Shown: positions 14,958-28,300 of the stretch, piece by piece
Position numbering within the stretch: position 1 is the first letter of the stretch
Layout: every line of letters begins with the position of its first letter
Source: Sapria himalayana
Lineage: Eukaryota; Streptophyta; Magnoliopsida; Malpighiales; Rafflesiaceae
Length of the DNA: 64,000 bases
Direction of reading: 5' to 3'
Assembly (NCBI GenBank): GCA_029783825.1
Contig: JAREIK010008198.1
Location: 62,001-126,000, forward strand
Program-made: the position numbers and the translations under genes
Notes under the pieces: generated by a model
What the model saw: the letters and a program-made list of their open reading frames with translations, nothing else
Databases searched by the model: none
What the model was told of the DNA's origin: nothing

Positions 14958-15539
14958 TGTATATGTAATTTATTTTTTGATAATCTATTTGTATTAACAA
15001 ATATTTTTTCTTTGTTAATATTTTCATGTAAGTACAGGAAAGTAAATATTAAGAGGCCGGGGATCCAGAAGTGGCAGAATAACGGAGTTCTCGCTGACCG
15101 GACAGTAGGCCGAAATTGGAGTAGAGCCTGAACTGTCTCATGATTTGACACGCTCAGGTTAAAAGAATCGATAGAAATTCTAATATAAAATGTTTTCTAA
15201 TTTTATTTTCGGATGGCTCTTTTTGGACCAGTGGAACTATTCATCATCTCTCCCTCTTCTCTCTGTGTGATTTATCGTGATTATTTTGTGTGCTGCATAC
15301 TGTAAGACATTTCTGTTTCTTTAATCTGTAACGACAAAGCATTTTCTGGTGGATTTAGCTAGTCGTACTGAGCGACTAGCGAACCACTTTATTTTCGGTG
15401 TTTATTTCTCATTTTTTGATTCTATCATGGATGGTTGCTGAATTGGGATATATATATATATATATATATTGCTTGTTTTCTGTTGTTTCTAAGTTTCTGT
15501 ATCTCAATCTCACTACCGTGGAAGCATAATTGCCCAACA
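14958..15539 (+). mobile_element. Solo LTR, copy 1
   Basis: A 582-bp segment that begins TGTATATG and ends CCCAACA, flanked by the 5-bp direct repeat ATTAT (14953-14957 and 15540-15544). TG...CA ends plus a 5-bp target duplication are the signature of an LTR retrotransposon. No internal domain, primer-binding site or second LTR is adjacent, so this is a solo LTR left by recombination. It contains an 8-bp-stem hairpin (GCTAGTCG and its complement, about 15358-15380) and a (TA)n tract at 15448-15469. A Copia-type origin is a guess from general composition only. Small ORFs on both strands are incidental. Strand is assigned by comparison with copy 2 only; the direction of transcription is not established. 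Confidence 0.85.
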
Positions 15540-15544
15540 ATTAT

Positions 15545-18500
15545 AGATGGTATACCGGTTTAATGTATCGATTATTTAAGGGTTTTGTCGTTTAGGAGTT
15601 AAGCGAATTATGTTTTTAGGCATTTAGTGGTATATAGGTTTTATTTATACCTTTAAAAATAAAATAATTTTTAAAATCTTTTGAAATGTGAATACCATGT
15701 ATAATTATATTAATCTTATTAGTTATATATCATATAAATTCAATATAAATAATTTTAATGATAGATATTATAATAATGATGAAAAATTAAATTAATAAAC
15801 TATTATTAATAATATAAATATTAATTAAAATATATTTACATAACACAAAATGATTCAAAATCAAATCAAAATATATTACTAAATAATAATATTTAATTTT
15901 TAAATTTTTCTATCTTTTTATAAGCTTATATTTTTTTATGATTAAAAATAAATTATATAAATAATATCTGTCTCACTCGAAATTTATTTTGTAATTAATT
16001 TTTCTAAAAAATTAAAATATAAATAAATAAAATGAATATTTAAAATATTAAAAAATAGAAATAAAAATCAGATTTATTATTTATTAAGCAGTATACAGCT
16101 GTTATAAGGTTTATGTATTTAGGGGTTTCGGGTTTTATTTGGTACTGATTTAAGTAAGTAAGCTTTTAGTGGTCTAGAGGTTTTATTTAAAAAAGAAATA
16201 ACAAAAAATTTATTTTTTGTATTCTCTCATTTTTTAAGATTATAACCTTTGAAAATATAATAATTTTTAAATTTTTTTCAAAAGTGAATACAATATTTAT
16301 TAATAATAATCATTATAATTATATATCATATAAATTCAATATAATAATTTTATTCATAGATATTCTAATAATTATCAAAAAATAAATTAAAAATTTATTA
16401 TGAATAAGATTGTTATTACTTAAAATATAATATCAAATCCTAAAATGATTCAAAAGAAAGCAAAATATATTTCTTAATAATAATTATTTGTTTTTAAATT
16501 TTTATTCTTTTTATAAGCTTATCTATTTTTTGATGAAAAATTATTTTTATAAATTACATTTTTAACTCATAAATTATTTTATAAATAATATATATATATA
16601 TATAACTTAACAATCAAAATGAATTTTTTAAATTATAATTAAAATAAATAAAAATGAGATTTATTAATTATTTTTAGGGTATACCCGTTTAAATGATTAT
16701 CTATATAGGGGTATCGGGAATTTGTAGTTTAGTGATTTAAGTGTTTAGGCATTTAGAGATTTATCGGTTTTATTTAAACAATGAAATAACAAAAAAATAA
16801 TAATTTTTTTTAAAAGTGAATACAATATTTAGTTATAATAATTATTAAATTTATATATCATATAAATTAAATATAAATATTTTTATTGATAAATATTCTA
16901 AAAATGATCAAAAAATAAATTAATAATATATTATTATTAAGTTAGATATCAATTAAAATATAATTACAAAACCTAAATTGATTCATAAACAAAGTAAAAT
17001 ATATTACTATATAATTATTTTATGTTTTTAATTTTTTTCTTGTTTTATTAAGTTTATCTATATTTTTTTGATAAAAAATAATTTATATAAATTATATTAG
17101 TATAACTTATAATTTATTTTGTAATTAATATTTATATAAAAATAAACAAATAAATAATTAAAATGAATATTGAAAATTATAATGAAAAAAATAAAAATGA
17201 AATTTATTATTTATTATTTAGGATATACATGTTTAAAAAATTTATCTATTTAGGGTTTTGGAGACATAGAAGTTATTGATTTAAGTATTTAGGCATTTAA
17301 TGGTTTATTGGTTTTATTCAAACAATGAAATAACAACAAATTTATTTTTAAAATTTTTTCAAATTTTCAAAGGTTATAACATTTGAAAATATAATAATTT
17401 TAAAATTTTTTAAAAATGTGAATACAATATTTAGTAATAATAAATATTATAAATATATATAATATAAACTAAATATAATCAATTTTATTGATAGATATTA
17501 TATCAATTATCAAAAAATAAATTAATAAACTATTATTAATATGATAGATATAAATTAAAATATAATTAAAAAAGCTAAAATGATTCAAAATCTAAGTAAA
17601 ATTTATTTCTAAATAATAATTATTTTTAGTTTTTGCATCATTTTATAAGCTTATATGTTTTTTTGATGAAAAATATATTATTTAAATTATATTTGTATCA
17701 CTCATTATTTATTTTGTAAATAATATTTCTTTAAATTATTTATATTATATTTAAGGTTTACGAGTTTAAAGGGTTAAGTATTTAGGGGCTTCGGGGTTTA
17801 GGAGTTTAGAAATTTATCTATTTAGGCATTTAATGGTTTATAATTTTTATTTAACCAATGATATAACAAAAATTTTATTTTTGTTATTTTTTCTCATTTT
17901 TGATGGTTATAAACTTTAAAAATATAACAATTTTTAAAATTTTTTAATATGTGAATACTATATTTAGTTATGATAATCTTAATAATTATATATCATGTAA
18001 ATTCAATATAAACAATTATATTGAAATATATTATATTAATGATTAAAAAATAAAATAATAAACTATTATTAATATGATAGATATTATTTTAAATATATTT
18101 GCAAAACGTAAATTAATTCAAAATCAAAGTAAAATATATTACAATATAATACTTTATTTGATGTTTTGCTTCTTTTTATAAGTTTATATTTTTTATTATT
18201 AAAATTAAATTATTTAAATTATATTTGTCTTCCTCGTAATTTATTTTTAATTTATAATTCTATAAAAATAAACAAATAAATAATAAAAATGAATATTTAA
18301 AATTATAATTAATACAAAAAAAAATAGAGATTTATTATTTATTATTCATGATATACTAGTTTGATAGTTTAAGTATTTAGGTGTTTTGGTGTTTAGTGAT
18401 TTAAGTGTTTAGGCCTTTAGTGATTTATAGTCTTTATTTAAAGAATGAAAAAATAAAAAATTTAATTTTTTGATTTTTTTTAATTTTTGAAGGTTATAAC

Positions 18501-19885
18501 CTTTGAAATTATAAAAATTTTTAATTTTTTTTAAATGTGAATATAATATTCAGTAATAATAATCTTAATAATTATATATAATGTAACCTCAATATAAATA
18601 ATTTTATTAATAGATATTATAATAATGATCAATAAAAAATTAATAAACGATTATAAATAAGTGTCTATAACCTTTGAAAATAAAATAACAAAAAAAAATT
18701 TGTAATTTTTTCTAATTTTCATAGGTTATAACCTTTGAAAATATAATAATATTTAAAATTTTTTGAAATGTGAATACAATATTTAGTTTTTTTAATATTA
18801 ATAATTATATATCATATATATTCAATATTAACAATTTTATTAATATATAATATAATAATGAGCAAAATTTTAATTAAGAAACTATTAATAATAAGATAGA
18901 TATTAATTAAAAAATATTTACAATACCCAAATCAATTAAAGATTAAACTAAAATATATTACTTAATACTAATTTTTAATTTTTAAATTTTTAATTCTTTT
19001 ATAAGTGTATATATTTTTTGATTAAAATTAAATTATTTAAATTATATTTGTCGCACTCATAATTTATTTTGGATTAAATATATTTATAAAAATAAACTAA
19101 TAAATAATTAAAATAAATATTTAAAATTATAATAAATAGAAATAAAAATTCGATTTATTAATTATTAAGTAGTATATAGCGGTTTAATGGTTTATGTATA
19201 AGGCATTATGATGTTTAAGAGTTTATTGATTTAACTGTGTATGCATTTAGTGGTTTATAGGTTTTATTAAAAAAAGAAAATAATAAAAAATTTATTTATA
19301 TTATTTTTTGATATTTTCAAAGGTTATAACCTTTGAAAATATAATAATTTTTAAATTTTTATAAATGTGAATACAATATTAAGTTATAATAATCATTATA
19401 TTTATATATCATTTAAATTCAATATAAAAAATTTTATTGATAAAAATTCTAATAATGATCAAAAAATAAATTAATAATCTACTATCAATAAGATAGATAT
19501 CAATTAAAATATAATTATAAAAGCTAAAATGATTCAGAAGAAAAAGCAAAATATATTACTATATAATAATTTTTTGTTTTAAATTTTTTTTTCTTTTTAA
19601 AAGTTTATCTATAATTTTTTTGATGAAAAATAATTTATATAAATTATATTTGTGTAACTCATAATTTATTTTGTAATTAATATTTATATAAAAATAAACA
19701 AATAAATAAATAAATTCGAATATTTAAAATTAAAATGAAAAAAATGAGATTTATTCTTTATTATTTAGGATATACCGATTTAATTTAAATTAGATCTATC
19801 TCACTAATAATTTGTTTTGTAATTAATATTTCTATAAAAATAAACTGATAAATAATTAAAATAAAAATTAAAATTATACTCAATA
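15545..19885 (+). repeat. AT-rich satellite, forward block between solo LTR 1 and element A copy 2
   Basis: About seven units with several internal deletions. The palindrome near 15647 keeps only its right arm. The one expected near 16800 is missing, with the text passing directly from the octamer block to the body. Near 18660-18735 two right arms lie about 60 bp apart, marking a deletion fusion. A perfect palindrome is at 19314-19339. A (TA)n tract lies at 16588-16604. No gene is seen. Confidence 0.85.
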
Positions 19886-21001
19886 ATTAAAATAATTTAT
19901 TTTGTTCCTCTCTCAACTCTAGAATGATTGCTAAAGCTCTAACAAAAATAATAGGAGCTTTTACTTTATCACTATTATGTCTCATCATATTTGATGTGGA
20001 ATCACTGGGCTATCAAAGGTAATTTGACTCATGTATGCTAACAAACTAAACCAAAGTTGTACCACTATGTGTTGAAATAGCTAGTTGTTGATGATGCTAT
20101 TTATATTGATTATTGTAATTTCTTCAAAAATATCTCTCATGCACACACTCAAAGCAATTTTTGTCAAACGTAGTTCACCTCTAAAAAAATAACCACCATG
20201 TAGCCTATTAGAACAAACTAGCCCCGGGGTGGTTTGAGTAGGGCAAGAAGTATGGGCTCTATTTCAATCAAGAATCAAAAAATTTATTTTATTGGCATGT
20301 CTAAGCCTTTTTTATATCCTAATGGATATGAAAAGTATCATTTCTTTCTTTTTATATTAAATGAGTTATGTATACAAGCTCACGATACCCAAAAAGGTGT
20401 AAATGAATCATATTCAAATGTATAAAATATTTTAATCATTGCTCAAAATATTAGTTTTGCATATTGACACTTGAGGTCACAAATCAAAGGAAAAAGGCAT
20501 AGTGATATTTCTAATCCCAAGAATTTTAGCTAGAGAAAGTTTTAAAGAGTATAACTCGTGCTTTGACTATTTCTACGCTCATGACTTTTGCTCTTGAGGA
20601 ATGTCCTATGTTACAATCATTCTTAGTGCAATGACTTTGCAATATAAAGATAAAATGCACAAGCTATGGACATATCCAATTCTATGACCCAGTATTATAG
20701 TGATTAAATATGTATTCATGATCATTCTTAGTGCCATAACAATATGTTCAACAGAGAGACACAAGTTATGGCATATTCTCATCGATATGATTTTGTGTTC
20801 TAGAGACAAAATATACAATCATGACCATTGCTAATGCTACAATAATCTAAAGCAAGAAAGAGAGTGAATCCATAACTCACCCCTTGAGTCATGACTTTGT
20901 GTTACATATACAAAAAGATAAATTTGTGACATTCCTAAAAGTTGTGAATTTCAAATTAAATTTAACACTTAGTCATTTGATTATAATAGTGCAAAACAAG
21001 A

Positions 21002-21080
21002 GATTTAGGATTTAGGGTTTATGGGTTAGGGTTATAGTTTATGGTTTAAGGTTTAGGATTTAAAGTTTTGGATTTATTGT
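21002..21080 (+). repeat. Degenerate TTTAGGG telomere-like block in element A copy 2
   Basis: About eleven variants of the plant telomere heptamer in 7-bp phase, including exact TTTAGGG and GTTAGGG steps. It directly abuts the T-run that is the complement of the presumed polyA tail. Confidence 0.8.
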
Positions 21081-21119
21081 TTTTTTTTTGTTTTTTTTTT
21101 GGAAAATACACACTTTATT
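21080..21119 (-). other. PolyA tail and AATAAA signal (minus strand) in element A copy 2
   Basis: On the minus strand, AATAAA (21114-21119) is followed about 10-15 bases later by two A-runs separated by a single C. This is the arrangement left when a polyadenylated RNA is reverse-transcribed and inserted. The same layout is present in copies 3 and 4. Confidence 0.6.
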
Positions 21120-22373
21120 TATCATTTAGGCGCATAACTTACAAGAGACTAAAAAGCTGACTAAATTAGGCCAGCCCACCAAATCCTACGCACCTTAATG
21201 ATTCTATGCATAAAATACATAAAAAACATAATGCCTAATAATTCCAAGCATACGAATACAACTAAAATCAACTGGCATTCCCAGACATCAGAGTTGGCAT
21301 TGAGTCATTATGCGCACTGCATTTTTTCCATTTGGATTTGTCCAAGCCTTTTGGAGGAACCTGAATGATGCAGCATATTAAAACTATGCAAATATAAGAT
21401 TGTGCATGTGTGTGACATGCAGCATCAAGCATTTGCCTATGTCATTGCTATGCAATGGAATACATTTAAAACTTAATACCCATAAATCCACAAGTCCATA
21501 TCTACAGCACTTTGTCAATTTATTCTCACATCTGAATTCCACATTCTTTTGCTCCAATGATCCTCAAAAGAGTATCTCTTGGGTTAGAATGCTTCCTCCT
21601 CGATGTCCAAGAAGTGGCTGTATGTTGCACCGAAAAAATATCAAAAAATATTTATGCATCGGTGTGCATGTGTGATGAGGTCCATCTCATAGTCTAATTA
21701 TCTATGGGTGCAACCAAGCTAGAATACAAGTAAAATTACAAAATGCTATAAAGATGGGTCTTCTGCTCTAGGGAGTGTAGCATCATCATATGTGTATTTG
21801 CAAAATGCATTAGTGGGCCCCACTTAGAGATACTCATGGGTCCAGTTGCCCTCTTTGCATGCTACATTGAGAATAGACAAGATTGTGTGTGTGAGTATAT
21901 CATGATCCGTCTCTTCAAGTACATGGTGCATCCAAAGTCCAAAATACAAATAAGTCTACAAACATAAACTACAAGTTTGAATCTTTCGCTCCCGTGTGGC
22001 TGGTCTAGACTCCATTTCTTACTGGCCCTGCTTGGTGATGCTTCTGATTTTGCCCGCTCTCCAATTAATAATGGATTACTCGCTACTCCTATTGGGTGAT
22101 GGTTGGGTGGCCCACTATGCTGCCTGATAGGACTAGTGGGAACCACTCCTAGCTACTCCTGGGTTTACTCCCGACAACTTTGCTCGGTCTCGTCAGTTGT
22201 CTGAATGTTATCATCCCGGCTTGCTAGTGGTGCCCTCTACAAGCTGGTGGCACATACTTCTAACTGCTTCCAGGACTTGCTGGCCCCTCTAAATGCTATA
22301 CCAAAATAGATAAGAATATGTGCACGTGTGTACTGTGTTTTGTCGCTATGTGTGTGTGGTGCAGTAGTATCAT

Positions 22374-25300
22374 GGTTTAGGAGTTTAGTAATTTAAGTAT
22401 TTAGCTATTTTGTGGTTTATAGGTTTTATTTAAATAATTAAATAACAAAAAAAATATTTTTATGATTTTTTCTCATTTTCAAGGTTATAACCATTGAAAA
22501 TATAATAATTTTTAATTTTTTTTCAAATGTTAATACAATATTTAATTATAATAATCAAAAAAATTAAATATCATGTAAATTCAATATCAATATTTTATTG
22601 ATCGATATTATAACACTGATCATAAAATAGAATAATAAACTATTATTAATAAGATAGATATTAATTAAAATATATTTGCAAACCCTAAAACTGATTCAAA
22701 ATCAAAGTAAAATATATTACTAAATAATAATTTTTTATTTTTAAAATTTTGATTCTTATTATAAGCTTATAAATTTTTTGATGAAGATAATTTATTTAAA
22801 TTATATTTGTCTCATTCATACTTTTATTTTTCAATTAATATATCTATAAAAATAAACTAATAAATAATTAAAATGAATATTGAAATTATAATGAATACAA
22901 ATAAAAATGAGATTTATGATTATTTATTTTGGGTATACCGGTTTAATGGTTTAAGTATTTAGGAGTTTAAAAGTTTAATGATTTAAGTGTTTAGGAATTT
23001 AGTTGTTTATTTGTTTTATTTAAATAATGAAATAACAAAAAACATATTTTTCAAATTTTTTATCAATTTTGAAGGTTATAAACTTTATAAATATAATAAT
23101 TTTTAAATTTTTTTCAAATGTGAATACAATATTTAGTTATAATAAACTTAATAATTATATATCATGTAAATTAAAATTAAACAATTTTATTGATAGATAT
23201 TAATAAACTAAATATAAATATAAATATAATAATGATCAAAAAATAAATTAATAAACTATTATTTATTGATAGATATTTATATATTATTTATAAATACTAA
23301 AACCTTTAAAGATGGTTTAAATGTTTAATTATTTAAGGGTTTTGTGGTTTTGGGGTTTAGGAGTTTAATGATTTAAGCATTTAGGCATTTAGTAGTTTAT
23401 AGGTTTTATATAAACAATAAAATAACAAAAAATTTATTTTTGTGATTTTATCTATTTTCAAAGATAATAACCTTTAAAAATATAATAATTTTTAAATTAT
23501 TTTCAAATGTAAATATAATATTTAGTTATAATAATCTTTATAATTATATAACATGTAAACTCAACATAAATAATTTTATTGATAAATATTCTAATAATGA
23601 TCAAAAATAAATTAATAATCTATTATTAATAAGATAGATATCAATTAAAATATAATTACAAAACCTAAAATGATTCAGAAGCAGAGCAAAATATATTACT
23701 ATATAATAATTTTTTGTTTTGAAATTTTTTTTTCTTTTAAAAAGTTTATCTATAATTTTTTGATGAAAAATATTTTATATAAATTATTTTTGTCTATCTC
23801 AATTTATTTTGTAATTAATATTTGTATATAAATAAACAAATAAATAATTAAAATAAATATTTAAAATTATAATGAAAAAAAATGAGATTTATTATTTATT
23901 ATTTAGGGATAGCGGTTTAATTTAAATTAGATCTGTCTCACTAATAATTTATTTTGTAATTAATATTTCTATAAAAATAAACTGATAAATATTTAAAATA
24001 AAAATTTTAAATTATACTAAATAAAAATTAAAATGAGATTTATGATTTATTATTAATCTATACTTGTTTAATGGAATAAGTATTTAGAGCTTTTGTCGTT
24101 TAGGAGTTTAGCAATTTATGTTTTTAGGCATTTAGTGGTTTATAGGTTTTATTTAAAAAATAAAATAATAATAAAAATATTTTTATTATTTTTTGATATT
24201 TTCAAATGTTATATCCTTTGAAAATATAATAATTTTTAATTTTTTTTCAAATGTGAATACAATATTTAGTTATAATAATCATTAATTTATATATCATATT
24301 AATTCAATATAAAAAATTTTTTGATAAATATTCTAATAATGATCTAAAAATAAATTAATAATGTATTATTAATAGAATAAATTTCAATTAAAAAAAAGAT
24401 ATATATCAATTAAAATATAATTATAAAATCTAAAATAATTTAGAAACAAAGCAAAATATATTACTAGATAATATTTTTTTGTTTTGAAAATTTTTTTTCT
24501 TTTAAAAAGTTTATCTATAATTTTTTGATGAATAATAATATATATAAATCATATTTGTCTAACTCAATTTATTTTGTAATTAATATTTATATATAAATAA
24601 ACAAATAAATATTTAAAATTATAATGAAAAAAAAATAAGATTTATTATTTATTATTTGGGGATACCAGTTTAATTAAATTAGATCTGTCCCTCTAATAAT
24701 TTATTTTGTAATTAATATTTCAATAAAAATAAACTGATAAAAAATTAAAATAAAAATTTTAAATTATACTGAATAAAAAATTAAAAATAAGATTTAAGAT
24801 TTATTATTAATGTATACCAGTTTAATGGTTTAAGTATTTAGAGGTTTTGTCATTAAAAGTTTAGTGATTTATGTTTTTAATATTTTAGTGGTTTATAGAT
24901 TATATATAATAAAATAAAATAACAAAAAATTTTTTTATAATATTATTTTCATTTTCATTGCTTATAACCTTTGAAAATATAATAATATTTACAATTTTTT
25001 GAAATGTGAATACAATATTTAGTTATAATAATATTAATTATTATATATCATATAAATTCAATATAAACAATTTTATTGATAGAATATAATAATGATCAAA
25101 AATTAAATTAATAAACTATTAATAAAAATATAGATATTAATTAAAAAATATTTACAAAACCCTAAATTGATTCAAAATTAAAGTAAAATATATTACTAGA
25201 TAATAATTTTTAATTTTTAAATTTTTACTTCTTTTATAAGCGTATATATATTTTTTGATTAAAAATAAATTAATTAAATTATATTAGTCTTACTCACAAT

Positions 25301-28300
25301 TTTATTTGTTATAAATATTTCTATAAAAATAAACTAATAAATAATTAAAATGAATATTTAAAATTATAATAAATAGAAATAAAAATTAGATTTATTAATT
25401 ATTAAGTAGTATATAGAAGTTTAATGGTTTATGTATTTAGGCATTACGGGGTATAGGAGTTTACTGATTTATCTGTTTATGCATTTAGTGGTTTATAGTT
25501 TTTATTTTAAAAAAAAGAAAAAAAAATTATTTTTATTATTTTTTGATATTTTCAAAGGTTATAACCTTTGAAAATATAATAATTTTTAAATTTTTTTCAA
25601 AAGTGAATACAATATTTATTTATAATAATCATAATAATTATATATCATTTAAATTTAATATAAACAATTTAATTGATATATATTCTAATAATTATCAAAA
25701 ATTAAATTAAAAATCTATTATGAATAAGATATTACTTAAAATATAATATCAAAACCTAAAATGATTCAAAAGCAAAACAAAATATATTACTAAATAATAA
25801 TTATATGTTTTTAAATTTTTATGATTTTTATAAGCATATCAATTTTTTAATGAAAAATAATTTTTATAAATTATATTTGTAACTCATAATTTATTTTATA
25901 ATTAATACATATATAAAAATAAAAAACTAAACAATCAAAATGAATTTTTTAAATTATAATGAAAACAAATAAAAATAAAATTAATTAATTATTATTTAGG
26001 GTATACCGATTTAAAGGATTATCTATATAGAGGTATCGAGATTTTGTAGTTTAGTGATTTAAATGCTTAGGAATTTAGTGGTGTATAGGTTTTATTTAAA
26101 CAATAGAATAACAAAGAGAAAATAATTTTTTTTTCACATTTTCAAAGGTTATAACCTTTGAAAATATAATAATTTTAAAATTTTTTTCAAAAGTGAATAG
26201 AATATTTAGTCATAATAATCATTATATTTATATATCATATAAAATCAATATAAACATTTTTATTGATAAATATTCTAATAATGATGAAAAATTATTTAAT
26301 AATCGTTTAATAATAAGATAGATATCATTTAAAATATAATTACAAATATTAAAATGATTAAAAAGAAAAGCTAAAATATATTACTATATAATAATTTTTT
26401 GCTTTAAAATTTTTTTTTTAAAAAAGTTTATTAATAATTTTAAGATGATAAATAATTTATATAAATTATATTTGTATAACTCATAATTTATTTTGTAATT
26501 AATAATTATATAAAAATACACAAATAAATAATTAAAATGAATATTTAAAATTATAATGAAAAAAATGAGTTTTATTATTTATTAATTAGGGTATACTGGT
26601 TTAATTTAAATTAGATCTATCTAACTAATAATTTATTTTGTAATAATATTTCTATAAAATAAACTAATAAATAATTAAAATAAAAATTTAAAATTAAACT
26701 TAATAAAAATTAAAATAAAATTTATGATTAATTATTAATTTATACCAGTTTAATTGTTTAAGTATTTAGAAGTTTTGTCATTTACGAGTTTAGCGATTTA
26801 TGTTTTTAGGCATTTAGTGGTTTATATGATTTATTTAAACAATAAAATAAAAAAAAAATTTAATTTTGTCTCATTTTCATTGGTCATAACCTATGATAAT
26901 ATAATAATATTTAAAATTTTTTGAATTGTGAATACTATTTTAGTTAAAATAATATTAATAATTATATATCATATAAATTCAATATAAACAATTTTATTGA
27001 TAGATATTATAATAATGATCAAAAAATAAATAAATAAACTATTAATAATAAGATAGATATTAATTAAAAAATATTTACAAAAGACTAATTTATTCAAAAT
27101 TAAAGTAAAATATCTTACTTAATAATAGTTTTTAATATTTAAATTTTTACTTATTATATAAGCATAAATACTTTTATTGATTATAAAAAATTATTTAAAT
27201 TATATTTCTCACACTCATAATTTATTTTGTAATAAATATTTCTATAGAAATAAACTAATAAATAATTAAAATAAATATTTAAAATTATAATAAATAGAAA
27301 TAAAAATTAGATTTATTAATTATTAAGTAGTATATAGCAGTTTAATGGTTTATGTATTTAGGCATTACGAGGTTTAGGAGTTTACTGATTTAACTGTGTA
27401 AGCATTTAGTGGTTATAGGTTTTATTTAAAAAATAAATAAAAAAAATTATTTTTAATATTTTTTGATATTTTCAAATGTTATACCCTTAGAAAATATAAT
27501 AATTTTTAAATTTTTTTCAAAAGTGAATTCAATATTTAGTTATAATAATCATTATATTTATATTTCATATAAATTCAATATAAATAATTTTATTGATAAA
27601 TATTCTAAAAATGATCAAAAAATAAATTAATAAACTTTTATTAATAAGATAGATATCAATTAAAATATAATTACAAAACCTAAAATGATTAAGAAGGAAA
27701 GCAAAATATATTACTATATAATAAATTTTTGTTTTGAAATTTTTCGTTATTTTTATAAGTTTATCTATATTTTTTGCTGAAAAATAATTTATATAAAATA
27801 TATCTGTCTAACTCATAATTTATATTGTATTTAATATTTAATAAAAATAAACGAATAAATAATTAAAATGAATAATTTAAATTATAATGAAAAAACTAAT
27901 ATTGAGATTTATTATTTATTATTTAGGGCATACCAGTTTAAAAGGATTATCTATTTAGGGTTTTTGAGATTTCAAAGTTATTGACTTAAGTCTTTAGGCA
28001 ATTAGTAGATTATAGAATTTATTTAAACAATGAAATAACATAAAAATTATTTTTGATATTTTCTCACATTTTCAAATGTTATAACCTTTGAAAATATAAA
28101 AATTTTAAATTTTTTTAAAAATGTGAACACAATATTTTGTAATAAGAATCATTATAATTATATATAATATAAACTAAATATAAACAATTTTATTCATATA
28201 TATGATATCAATTATCAAAAAATATATTAATATGATATTATTAATATGATAGATATAAATTAAAATATAATTGCAAAACCTAAAATCATTCTTAATAAAT

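Larger units (their letters stand above)
19886..22373 (+). mobile_element. Element A, copy 2 (full length)
   Basis: The fullest forward copy of the 2.5-kb non-satellite insert. In order: a unique 5' part (19886-20540), degenerate 103-bp repeats (about 20540-20955), a telomere-like heptamer block (21002-21080), a T-run with the complement of AATAAA (21080-21119), then less AT-rich unique sequence to 22373. Read on the minus strand, 22373 to 21080 resembles the 3' part of a polyadenylated transcript. The ORFs inside (21400-21675 +, 21862-22146 -) match nothing I know and their frames are not kept in copy 3. The satellite on both sides matches the flanks of copies 1 and 3. Confidence 0.75.

Noticed and set aside
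14934..15151. Overlapping ORFs on opposite strands in solo LTR 1
   Set aside because: They lie in non-coding LTR sequence, and the inverted copy at 34982-35551 does not keep the same frames.
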